A stretch of DNA of 64,000 bases from Ochromonas danica (lineage: Eukaryota; Sar; Chrysophyceae; Chromulinales; Chromulinaceae): the NCBI GenBank assembly GCA_015146655.1, contig VKHL01000021.1, positions 1 to 64,000 of the forward strand, read 5' to 3'. Shown in pieces: positions 1 through 8,498 of this stretch. The notes below the pieces were generated by a model that was given only the letters and a program-made list of their open reading frames with translations, did no database searches and was not told the DNA's origin. Each line of letters begins with the position of its first letter. Position 1 is the first letter of the stretch. Both the position numbers and the translations under genes were made by a program.

Positions 1-40
1 TTGTCTTGTAAGACCTTAATGCTGACTTGGTGGTGTTTAG

Positions 41-812
41 AGACACCGAATGTAATCAGGCTTATATAGGCACAAGAACCTTAATTATGGCAGAGGAGGT
101 TCAGTCAATGAGTGCTCTCAGAGCCACACATTCCGTAACACTCCTGCTGACCACAATTTCGGTTCTTCAACATGTATGTAAGCAGAGGAGATATATATAT
201 ATAACTTAACATGTATTATGCAATTACTTAGTATCTAACTTAACTTGTATTATGTAATTACTTAACTCGAATACTATTACTACTAATAGTTTGGCGGCCG
301 CTGTTCCTGAAGAATACTTCTCCAAGGATGTGCTCGGGTACTATGCCTTGTCTAGAATGCTGCGATATGAAAATGGAATCGAAGATGAGAGCTTCAGCGC
401 TCAAGTTGCATATTTGCTACACCTAATTCTGCAAGGATTTTACTTCGTTACAGGAGTGGGGCCTTGTCTGTTTGGTCTCCTTCACATGATTTGTGATCAA
501 TTTAGCATCAGAGAGATCGTGTTATTTTTAGCTTTGGGTGCTTATGAATATGCTGTGTTGTTACTTGTTTTGATTGCATCTGTTTCTGTTATTCTCTTAC
601 AGTGTGATGCTATTGACATCCTATTTAATTTTTCGGGTGTGCTTGTGGTGATGCAGCTTGATAACATTGTATTTAAACTGTATCACATCAAGATGAAGAA
701 GATGAAGAAGTTGCAGAAGTACACAGAGTTTCAATTGACATCTGCTAAGCTATCGCTGGCTGGCATCGTTGCTGTGATAACATTTATTTACAGTTTTGTG
801 ATTAAAACTTAG
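41..812 (+). CDS. 3' end of an unidentified multi-pass membrane protein gene (partial)
   Basis: The reading frame from about 291 to the TAA at 810-812 encodes about 170 residues with several hydrophobic segments (roughly residues 40-65, 75-110 and 150-170 of this exon) and a basic Lys/Met-rich loop before the last one. It has no ATG at its start; it follows an acceptor-like TACTAATAG, so it looks like a terminal exon. A second open stretch at 41-173 lies between a TTTAG acceptor and a GTATGT donor and may be the preceding exon, but the phases of the two do not join cleanly, so the intron between them is unsure. The start of the gene is outside the window. I do not recognise the family; the spacing of membrane segments suggests an integral membrane protein of unknown role. 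Confidence 0.4.
203..270. repeat. 34-bp tandem duplication inside the putative intron
   Basis: Two adjacent 34-bp units (203-236 and 237-270) built on AACTTAAC.TGTATTATG.AATTACTTA differ at only a few bases. It lies between the two putative exons of the membrane-protein gene, so it would be spliced out. Confidence 0.7.
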
Positions 813-1045
813 AGTGTCATACCACCCAAAAATACTCTTGTAATCCCTAACAACTAAAACTTATTATCAGTGGACCTGTTTGTTTACCATCCTGCAAGTC
901 TGCCACCGTCCAATAGAGTCAAATAGCTGTTGTTTAGTTGTATGAATGTAAATCGACAGCATCAGCAAGCGAATTGTTCTAGCAGTAGCATGACGAGGAT
1001 GTTCTTCTGTCCATTACCACAGGATTCTCCAGTTCGCAATCAGAT

Positions 1046-1515
1046 CTAGCCGGTTAACTTCTGTTTGATCGACTTCTCTCTGTTACAGAAGAAATTCTGT
1101 AATAAAATATTCAATCGCTCGTTCTGCTGGGGATAGGACCAAAACATGAAGCTGTTAAACCAATTGAGGTAGATGGCGGAGGCATAGGCGGCGGCGAGGT
1201 CGAGAAAGACGAGGATGTACTTCGGCTCACACTGGCATTGCTTTAGCACCTCCTCGATCGCCACACTATTTCCTCCCCCTCCCCCCTGCCGCGGGGTGTA
1301 AGATCCCACTACTGCTATCTACCTCCACGCGCAGAGAAAGATGGATCGATGTGAACGCTTTGCTGCACGCGGTCACGCCAGATCTTGGTCTGCGAGGAGT
1401 TGATGCAGCGCAGAGCCTTCTCCACTTTGCTCTCCCCCTCGAGGTCAGAGCGATGCACGGAGTCCAAGAAGTCCTCAGAGTGGATGTGGTCGAGGAGAGG
1501 AAAGGAATAGGAGGA
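1046..1515 (-). pseudogene. Two open stretches of an unrecognised gene, probably debris
   Basis: Reading the minus strand, 1515-1323 is open and codes an acidic/basic, non-repetitive peptide containing HSEDFLDSVHRSDLEGESK, bounded by a CTGCTAG acceptor and a GTAGAT donor. 1265-1046 is open and codes a peptide with EPKYILVFLDLAAAYASAIY and a C-terminal basic tail, after an AAATAG acceptor. Both are richer in G+C than most of the window and look like real protein. However, the two stretches do not join in phase with the splice sites visible, and no start exon was found upstream, where transposon pieces begin. It is either a gene with an unseen small exon or a broken fragment. No family recognised. 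Confidence 0.3.
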
Positions 1516-1676
1516 CTAGCAGTTGATCCAAGTGCTGCAACAGTGCATTCGTGAAGTAGATTCCTATTAATACATCCCGACGCACACATACACACACAAT
1601 GCTCAGTTTAGACCCAACAAATCAGATAGGGATAATACGAGTAAAAGCTTGAATTACCAATGTGGTTGGTCCAGAC

Positions 1677-1761
1677 AGATGACCGATGATGAGGAGTTCT
1701 TAAGGAGGTATAGATATCACACTGAGCAACAATGACATCTCGCAACACGGGACTCAACTTC
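1677..1761. repeat. 85-bp direct repeat, copy 1 (antisense fragment of Harbinger transposase)
   Basis: 1677-1761 and 2208-2292 are the same 85 bases, 531 bp apart. Read on the minus strand the unit encodes the transposase piece around SPVLRDVIVAQCDIYTSLR, so copy 1 is a second, isolated scrap of the same transposase found at 2208-2632. Confidence 0.8.
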
Positions 1762-2266
1762 ACACTGGGAAGCGTTCACATCCTAGAGGTAGCAGGCCAG
1801 CCCCACCTGCTCCTGCTCTTCCACATCCATCTTCGGATGACTTAGTTGCAAGAAGTCAGCTCCTGTATCGTAAGATACAGGAACAACACTCTATGGGGTG
1901 TTATGGAGCTGAAAAAGACTCTGGCGAGGACAACTCGCAGTCTGATTCCTCAATGCAGCAGAGGAGGATGAGAATGAACCTCCTGAACCTCCGTTTTCTC
2001 CCCCAAGTAGCTTCTCTATGAGTCCACCAGCGATGACGACGGAGGAGACTGCTGCTGGCAAGACTGTCAACGACGACGACGCGAAGAAGAAGAAGAAGAA
2101 GAAGAAGAAGAAGAAGAAGAAGAAGAAGAAGAAGAAAGGAAGGAAGGAAGGAAGGAAGGAAGGAAGGAAGGAAGGAAGGAAGGAAAGAAGAAGAAGAGGA
2201 GAAGAAGAGATGACCGATGATGAGGAGTTCTTAAGGAGGTATAGATATCACACTGAGCAACAATGA
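1762..2266 (+). pseudogene. Remnant of a lysine-rich transposon accessory ORF with long microsatellites
   Basis: The plus strand carries a coding-looking stretch rich in Pro, Ser and acidic residues (LVARSQLLYRKIQEQHSMG near 1850-1900; then EPPEPPFSPPSSFSMSPP near 1975-2030) that needs one frame change near 1960 to stay open. It runs into (GAA)n at about 2080-2136 and (GGAA)n at about 2137-2185, giving poly-Lys and KEGR repeats. Its position beside a Harbinger transposase fragment and its composition fit the second (Myb/SANT-like DNA-binding) ORF that Harbinger elements carry. That identity is inference from context only. It is non-functional as it stands. Confidence 0.35.
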
Positions 2267-2632
2267 CATCTCGCAACACGGGACTCAACTTCTTTCTTTT
2301 ATTTTTGGAGATAGGACCCACGAACTTTCCATAGAGATCTCCTGAGCGGGGAAATCCTTGGTCAACGCAAAAGCAATAATCTCCAAGCTCTCGCACACAC
2401 AAGTTGATGAGATCAGCACACACAGAAGTGTCGTGCCAACTTCCCGCATAATTGATACAAGCGTATACAATCTTACCGTGAGGAGCAAAAGCGAAGACAT
2501 TGTTCACTGCTGTATCATGGTAGTACCCATTATAGTGGGTTCCCTGGGCATCCGTGTCGTCAGAGCACTGTATGGGGATAGAGCACCCGTCAATAAAGCC
2601 AACACAGTTTGCAACGGTTGTGCACAAGTTTC
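2208..2632 (-). mobile_element. Harbinger/PIF-type DDE transposase fragment
   Basis: On the minus strand from about 2632 down to 2208 the translation contains the DDE_Tnp_4 (HARBI1-like) signatures in order: VGFIDGC (first catalytic Asp), YAGSWHDTSV (second Asp), CVDQGFPRSGDLYGKF, and ISKNKRKKLSPVLRD with VIVAQCDIYTSLR. The N-terminal part of the transposase and the sequence after TSLR are missing. At its 5' end the fragment is fused directly to an aldehyde dehydrogenase N terminus; at the other end it runs into microsatellites. Plain DNA transposon remnant, immobile. Family assignment rests on the ordered motifs and is fairly secure. Confidence 0.75.
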
Positions 2633-3058
2633 TTGATTTTCTGTAATATATCTTAACATTGTTCTCATTAACTCTCTACGTTTAGTAAAACTACTCTTTC
2701 TCCAAGTCTTTTGTGCAATACGTGCTTTTTGTACAGCTTGTTTGACTTCTTCAGCTGACATAGCAGGAATCTCACCAAAATAATCAAAAGTAGAAGGATC
2801 CCATAGATAAACTTTCTCTCGTTCTCCTTCTAATTTCTTAGGATCAAACTTTGGATAACCTTCCAAGATATCTTCAGTTTCTTCTTTGGTTAATTCTACA
2901 TCCACTTTCTTAGGAGGTAAGGCAAAGACCACAGAAAGAAAAGGTTTAAAGAAGGCAATAAATTTTGCACATCCTACCAGAAGAGCAACTAAACCTGCTG
3001 CTTCAAGTAATAATTCAATTTGTGGTTTTTCTTGAATTAAATCTCTTAATGAAGACAT
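2626..3058 (-). pseudogene. Truncated aldehyde dehydrogenase, N-terminal 140 residues (ALDH22/MSC7-like)
   Basis: From ATG at 3058 the frame encodes an N-terminal membrane segment (about residues 18-45, LVALLVGCAKFIAFFKPFL). The typical start of a membrane-anchored aldehyde dehydrogenase follows: YLWDPSTFDYFGEIP, then EEVKQAVQKARIAQKTWRK and the helix ending RYITENQET. The plant ALDH22 and fungal MSC7 types have the same order. Homology stops exactly at about 2630, where a Harbinger transposase begins; no cofactor-binding, Cys or Glu catalytic region follows. The enzyme is therefore cut to about a quarter of its length of roughly 600 residues. The rest of the gene is not in the window. The promoter side and start appear intact. 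Confidence 0.65.
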
Positions 3059-3541
3059 GATTAAATTAGACTCTCTTGGGTTTTCTTATTTAAAAAAGAA
3101 GATCAAAAAGAGAGTAAGTAATGAACAACAAGTAATTCAAAGATGTGGGCAGGATTGTTTGGTTTGCCCGTCATGTCCAAAACAAAAAACAGTTTTTGAA
3201 CTATTCGTTTTTCACAAAGTAATTTTCATATTGTAAGATCTGCTGGCATTGACGCGTCATTTAGTATACAGTATATATACCAAAGGGATATTCAATTTGT
3301 TAGATCATGGCTACAATTGCACATCGCTCATTTTAACCAAATCACAAGCATCCTGATGAGTTAAAGAGTTAAAAGTCATTAGAAATTAAACTTTGCTGTT
3401 TGTCTAGTTAACTGGTCGTGGTTAAGTTAAAGAAGATTAACTTCACTTGCTATGGTGTGGGGGTGTTGGGGTGTGAGAAGAACAAAGAAAACAGAAGAAT
3501 AATCACAACAATTGCCTCAAAATCAACACAGACATAATACA
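3059..3541. promoter_or_regulatory. Divergent intergenic region, ALDH fragment / MECR
   Basis: About 480 bp without coding sequence between two divergent starts. It holds GTTAAGTTAA at 3421-3430 and ATTAACTTC just after, a motif seen in front of several other genes here, and an AT-rich stretch around 3270-3290 (GTATATATACC). No further feature seen. Confidence 0.4.
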
Positions 3542-4665
3542 ATGTTCCATCTTGTAAAGACTATTCCTACTCAATTAACTCGTCCTTTACGAGGAAAAGC
3601 CTTTGCTACTCTATTGGTTGAACGCCATGGTGCTCCTGCTCATGCTTTAAAGTAAAATATCTTTTGTTTTTTCATGTCCTTGTTGAAGATGATTTTATCA
3701 GATCTGACTTATTCATAGACTTAACCCTGCTAAGGCAAGTGTTAATCCTAAGGCTGATGAAGATGTTGTTGTCAATGTGAAAGCTAGTCAAATCACCTTG
3801 GAAGATATCAAGCAGGTGAAATAGATTTTTTTGCTTTCTCTCTCTGTTTGATTATGTTCGTTCTCAATAAGAGACTATGACTGTCTATCTGATGTAGATT
3901 AGAGGTAATTCTTTCAATGAAAATTCATTAGGAGTAGGGGGTACTGCTGCTGTAGGAGTAGTGACTTCTTCTAAAACCTCAGCGATTGCTGCTGGCGACT
4001 CTGTCTTTGTGCTTCACGAGGCTGTGTGGGCAGACAGTATCGCTGTGCCAAAGACCTCTGTATTCAAGTTACCTAAGCTCACTACAGAGCAAGCTGCTGT
4101 TTTCCCTACTTACCTTACAGCTTGGGGTATTTTGAGCAAGTTTACAACTATTAAACATGGCGATACTATTTTGCAGAATAATGGCGGTAGTGCCATTGCT
4201 GATGCTATTGAACAAATTGGCAAAGCGAGAGGATTTAATGTTCTTTCTGTGAAGAACGCTGATCTAGCCGATCCCACTGTTGTGGCAGGCTTGCGAGAGA
4301 AGAGCAAGACTAAATATGTGGTGTCGGGAGTTCCAGGCAAGACCACTGGTGCAGTGTTGAAGGCTCTGTCTTACGGCGGTACCTTAGTGGTTTATGAGGG
4401 TCTCTATCAGCCAATTAGTCGTATTGCTGGTATTGATATTCCTGTGTCAAGTGCTATTTTCTCCAGTAGCCATATTGTGGGTTTCGATCTGGCCACTTGG
4501 ACTCGCCAAAGCACTGCACAAGTGCAACAGGCTATTACCACGATCTCCGCTTTACTAGAAACTAAGGCGTTATCTGTACCCGCTGAATCTTTCCCTGTGG
4601 AAAAATATGAGAAGGCCTTCACCAGTGCCGAGCACTCTGCCAAGGCCACGGTGTTGACTTTTTAA
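3542..4665 (+). CDS. MECR: Mitochondrial trans-2-enoyl-CoA reductase (MECR/ETR1 type)
   Basis: Three exons: 3542-3651, 3719-3815 and 3898-4665, with in-phase GT-AG introns of 67 and 82 bp (330 residues). The start codon gives a basic N terminus without acidic residues (MFHLVKTIPTQLTRPLRG), a good mitochondrial presequence. The body is a zinc-free medium-chain dehydrogenase/reductase. It has a GroES-like N-terminal part with LNPAKAS and LGVGGTAAVGVV, AAVFPTYLTAWGIL, then the NADPH-binding QNNGGSAIADAIEQIGKARG, which stands where MECR has its QNAANSGVG-like motif. The family performs the last step of mitochondrial type II fatty acid synthesis, which feeds lipoate formation. Slightly shorter than animal MECR. 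Promoter motif GTTAAGTTAA lies about 115 bp upstream. Confidence is high for the superfamily and good for the MECR branch. Confidence 0.8.
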
Positions 4666-4893
4666 TATCCCCGTGATGGATCTCAGAACTGGTTTTGCTC
4701 TTCTTGCCTCTTTTTGATGAATGAAAAGAGCACATTGTTAGCGGTTATGATGAATGATGATGTAGTATTGCCATTATAATCCGCTGAGGAAAATGAAAAT
4801 GAAGCCAATGGTTGAAAATAGTTGATTTGCTTGTTGCGGGTTGTTATTAACACTAACTAGGATAAACAGATCTATGAGCTATAAGCTATCTAT

Positions 4894-5322
4894 CTACATG
4901 AGACAAAAATAGGTACCACAAACAATCAGCATGGTACCAACGATGAGGAGAACAGGATAGCGCACCACTTCGTTAAAGACAGCGTAACTCGTGACAGCCG
5001 TCACAACAAAAGTCAATGAGTTACAGACAGGACTAGCAATACTGACAGGTTCAGAAGAAAGTAAGAAGAAGAAGACTAATGAACCTGTCTGATTGACAAG
5101 AAAAGGAATTAAAACACGTAAATCTTGAAAAGTGCGTAAACCACTTAATAAGGTTTGAAAGAAATTACGTGTATGTCCTTTATCAGCTTCATCTTCTCCT
5201 CCTTTATGAGCTGCAGCTTGTCTTTGACTTGTGATCACTTGAGCATGTTTAATAAAAGGATTTGAACATCCCCATAAGAGACTTACTAGAAGATATCCTA
5301 ATAAGACAGGGAAGGAAATCAT
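4894..5322 (-). CDS. TMEM234-like small membrane protein
   Basis: Single exon, 142 residues. Four hydrophobic segments are visible, at about residues 3-17, 75-90, 92-112 and 118-141. The N-terminal motif LLVSLLWGCSNPFIKHAQ and the central FLVNQTGSLVFFFLLSSEP with SPVCNSLTFVVTAV match the TMEM234 family (EamA-like half-transporter fold). The hydrophilic loop at residues 33-55 is Lys/Glu-rich. Family function is poorly known. Encoded convergently with the enoyl-CoA reductase gene, about 230 bp apart, and divergently from the OGT-like gene, 270 bp away. Confidence 0.75.
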   Translation of the reverse strand: MISFPVLLGYLLVSLLWGCSNPFIKHAQVITSQRQAAAHKGGEDEADKGHTRNFFQTLLSGLRTFQDLRVLIPFLVNQTGSLVFFFLLSSEPVSIASPVCNSLTFVVTAVTSYAVFNEVVRYPVLLIVGTMLIVCGTYFCLM

Positions 5323-5591
5323 CTTTTGGATGATGATGATGGATGATGGTATTTGGATTCAAGTGATCACAAAAAAAATGAATGCTTTGGTCAAGTATAG
5401 TATAAATCGTTCTATCTCCAAGTTAGTTGGTTTATATTTTTCTTTAATTTCTGTTATGGGTATTTTTCCTTGCTTAATTTGTTTTGATCAACCTATAAAA
5501 CAGATCTCCCGCCATTATTATGTATTTCCTTAGTTTAAATAGTAATGATTTACACTAATATCATTTTTCTGCTGCTATCATAACAGAAGAA

Positions 5592-7670
5592 ATGATATGG
5601 TATATCTCACGGCTTCTTATAATTGTATCTTATCTACAATTACTATCCTTAACTACAGTCAATTCTCTTCTTCATGATAATCATGAACTATCTACAAAAA
5701 CATCAACTACTATTACAAGTCATCATCCTTCTTTACTTCATAACTATACATTATTACGTGAAACCCTTGAAGATCTTCTTCAGTCTGAACAAACTGAAAA
5801 AGTTCTTAAGCTTCTAGAAGAAGTAGAATCCTATCATCATCATTCCCTCATAATTGATTCCCCTACTATACCAAGCTTCTATACCTATCGTGGTGTAGCC
5901 CTATTTGAATTAAATCGTATTCATGAAGCTGTCATTTCTTTCCGTCAAGCCATTCAAATCAATCCAATGGAATTACGTGCTTGGATGAATCTTTTACAAA
6001 TCTTACCTTTCCTAGGAGAAGATACTGAAGATGTTCTATTAAAGATTGAAGAACTAACAGGTCATCCTATTCTCTTTACTCGTTATGAACGTGGATATTG
6101 GTCTAATCTAGAGAGTTTACAAGCAGAACAAGATGTTAGAGCTATGACATGTGTGAATCAACCTCATCCAATGACTTGTAATGGAGAGAGTATCACACCT
6201 GCTTTAATTGAGAGTGAAAACATTTATCTCTTAAAGAGAGTGAATGAAGTATTTTGGAGGTTTTCTATGGAAAATCGTTCTATTACAATACTTCCACAAC
6301 GTCACACTATTTCTACATTTAGTAATGATCATATAGAGGAAAGTAATATAAGAGATGTTGAAGAGGGATTAATATCCTCCAGTATTAGTGGTGGAAGGTT
6401 GACTCTTAACAATAAGCGATTAAGTATGGGGATTATCTTGCAAGGAATAGGGCCTGGTCCAGTACAGTCACTGGCACAAGGATTTTTCCATCATCTCAAC
6501 AAGCGAGGAGATATTCGTTTAGAGTTGTTCGTTCTCTCAAGATCAAGAGAGGCCAGTGATGGTGGGCAACAATGGCCAAAATGGTTGACTGACATGCTCA
6601 ATCAGTTTCATCGAATCCATTATCTAGATAATGTCAGCCCCAAGGAAGCAGCTTACTTGATGAATCAACGTAATTTGGATGTTATTATGGAGATGACTGG
6701 ATTGTCTCTACCAAGTGGTCTACCTGCGTTAGCTTATCGCCCTGCGCCTGTGCAAATCTCTTTTATTGGTGATCCTTACACTCTAGGCGCTGCGGAAACA
6801 ATTGACTATTTCATGACAGATGCTGTCTCTTGTCCAGTGGAGTATAGTGAGCAAGCTTTCAGTGAGCGATTAGCACTCTTGCCAGGCCCATACTTGCTCT
6901 CCTCTCATGCTACTTGGCATTCTTCTCTTCTAACCACCCCTCCTCCAACAAAGACAGAAGTTGCTACACACTTTAGAAAGATTGCAAATTACGATTTGGT
7001 TGGAGAGAATTGGGAAGAACGAATCTTATTAGGCGCTTTTCATGGCACTGTGAAGATTGATCCCACAGTATTCCATCTTTGGATGAACATTATCAGAAGA
7101 GCTCCTCATAGTACATTGGTCATGACCTCTGGCAAATATTCTGATTTCCTTGCCAATAGGCTAAAGGAAATTGGTTTCCATGGTGCTACCAACGAACAGG
7201 TTGTTCTCCTTGAAGGTCTTCCCTGGGACCAACACATTATGGTCAAATCAGGGCTAGATCTTTATCTCGATACTTTGATCAAGAATGGTCACACAACGAC
7301 AGTGGATGCTATGTGGGCTGGCCTCCCCATTATCGGATTAGAAGGTCGCAAAGCTGTGGGTACCAGATCAACCGCCTCTCTTGTTCATTACCTCGATAGC
7401 ACACTTGGCTTGGTGCCGTCTCTCAAAGCTTATGAAGATTTGGTTATATCTTTCATTGGTACTGACAAAGGGAGATCTCGTCTCAATGCATGGAAGAAGG
7501 AAGCACGCCGCTTGAGAATGCAGTCAAGGGTCTTTGATATTGCGTATATTAGTGATGAGGTGGTCACATTATGTGAAGCAACTTTGGAACTGCAAATTCG
7601 GAATAGTACTTGGCCAAAGTTTCTTGTTAAGAAGAGATATCATGTGTTTGCTTCCTATGCTAGAGAGTGA
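5592..7670 (+). CDS. O-GlcNAc transferase-like glycosyltransferase (GT41) with a signal peptide
   Basis: Single exon, 692 residues. The ATG at 5592 is followed by a hydrophobic segment (about residues 5-25) that reads as a signal peptide or anchor. A short TPR-like region follows (about residues 90-140, YRGVALFELNRIHEAVISFRQAIQINP). The C-terminal half is the GT41 catalytic domain. It has YRPAPVQISFIGDPYTLGA at about 382-400, DYFMTDAVSCP just after, then GAFHGTVKIDPTVFHLW, LLEGLPW and NGHTTTVDAMWAGLPI at about 565. In canonical OGT these parts bind UDP-GlcNAc. Cytosolic OGTs lack signal peptides and have many more TPRs, so this looks like a secretory-pathway or organelle-targeted relative; the acceptor is unknown. 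The usual HxDG motif before the APVQ block is not obvious. Confidence 0.75.
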   Translation: MIWYISRLLIIVSYLQLLSLTTVNSLLHDNHELSTKTSTTITSHHPSLLHNYTLLRETLEDLLQSEQTEKVLKLLEEVESYHHHSLIIDSPTIPSFYTYRGVALFELNRIHEAVISFRQAIQINPMELRAWMNLLQILPFLGEDTEDVLLKIEELTGHPILFTRYERGYWSNLESLQAEQDVRAMTCVNQPHPMTCNGESITPALIESENIYLLKRVNEVFWRFSMENRSITILPQRHTISTFSNDHIEESNIRDVEEGLISSSISGGRLTLNNKRLSMGIILQGIGPGPVQSLAQGFFHHLNKRGDIRLELFVLSRSREASDGGQQWPKWLTDMLNQFHRIHYLDNVSPKEAAYLMNQRNLDVIMEMTGLSLPSGLPALAYRPAPVQISFIGDPYTLGAAETIDYFMTDAVSCPVEYSEQAFSERLALLPGPYLLSSHATWHSSLLTTPPPTKTEVATHFRKIANYDLVGENWEERILLGAFHGTVKIDPTVFHLWMNIIRRAPHSTLVMTSGKYSDFLANRLKEIGFHGATNEQVVLLEGLPWDQHIMVKSGLDLYLDTLIKNGHTTTVDAMWAGLPIIGLEGRKAVGTRSTASLVHYLDSTLGLVPSLKAYEDLVISFIGTDKGRSRLNAWKKEARRLRMQSRVFDIAYISDEVVTLCEATLELQIRNSTWPKFLVKKRYHVFASYARE

Positions 7671-8168
7671 CCGATTGTAAATATGTACAGTATAACATAT
7701 TTATATTGTTGACCTCGATGTGTTCTATTAAAGAGTTAGTCTGTTATATTACACGTTGTGTGATGGAGTATGATGCATGTATATTGGTATAGTATGATGG
7801 GCTGGCTAATCTTGTGTACAATGTACTAGATCTAATTTACAAGTAATTTAGAGTCTGGGCTGTGCAGGAAAAGGAAACTGCCGATGAGTTGCTGTTGTGT
7901 TGGCGCCGCCGACTTTCTCCACTGGACTTGACCAAAACTACACAAAGCAGAGTTAGCCAGACAATCAATCGATTGATAGACTAAACCAGCTGACTGAACC
8001 AGTTCACTATCAGCTATTACCGTAGCTCTAATCCATTGCAAAACCAGCCAACAGAACTTAGTCAAAGACTTCCTTCCATCCACTCTCTCGCTGTTTCCTC
8101 TCTTGACATCATCATCTGCTGTCATTAATTAGTCTAGATAACAACTATCTGTATCGTCCCATTGCATC
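7671..8168. other. Intergenic, no gene seen
   Basis: About 500 bp between two same-direction genes. I see no coding exon, repeat or RNA gene; a minus-strand open frame here has no coding character. Confidence 0.5.
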
Positions 8169-8441
8169 ATGAGTCAGAAGAATTCAACTACTATCACAGA
8201 ATCATCATCCACCACTACCACTATTACCAATACTAATGATAACCCAACGACGATGTCATCATCTTTCCCTCTACATGGAGTGAAAATTGCTTTTCTTAAT
8301 GAATTCATTCAACGTTGTGGTGGAGAAGAAGCTTTAATCAATAAGACAACACGTGAAGTCTGTGAAGATTTTATCAAACCAATGACTTTATTAAACAAAA
8401 CAACTTCTAAAGTTTCCTTTTGTGATCTCTTACGAGTTGAA

Positions 8442-8498
<57 letters not shown>

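Noticed and set aside
291-812. Complete gene starting at 291
   Set aside because: The frame opens at TTG after a splice-acceptor-like TACTAATAG; it is better taken as a last exon.
7832-8125. Minus-strand open frame in the spacer before the TPR gene
   Set aside because: No domain, signal or compositional support; overlaps the expected promoter of the TPR gene.
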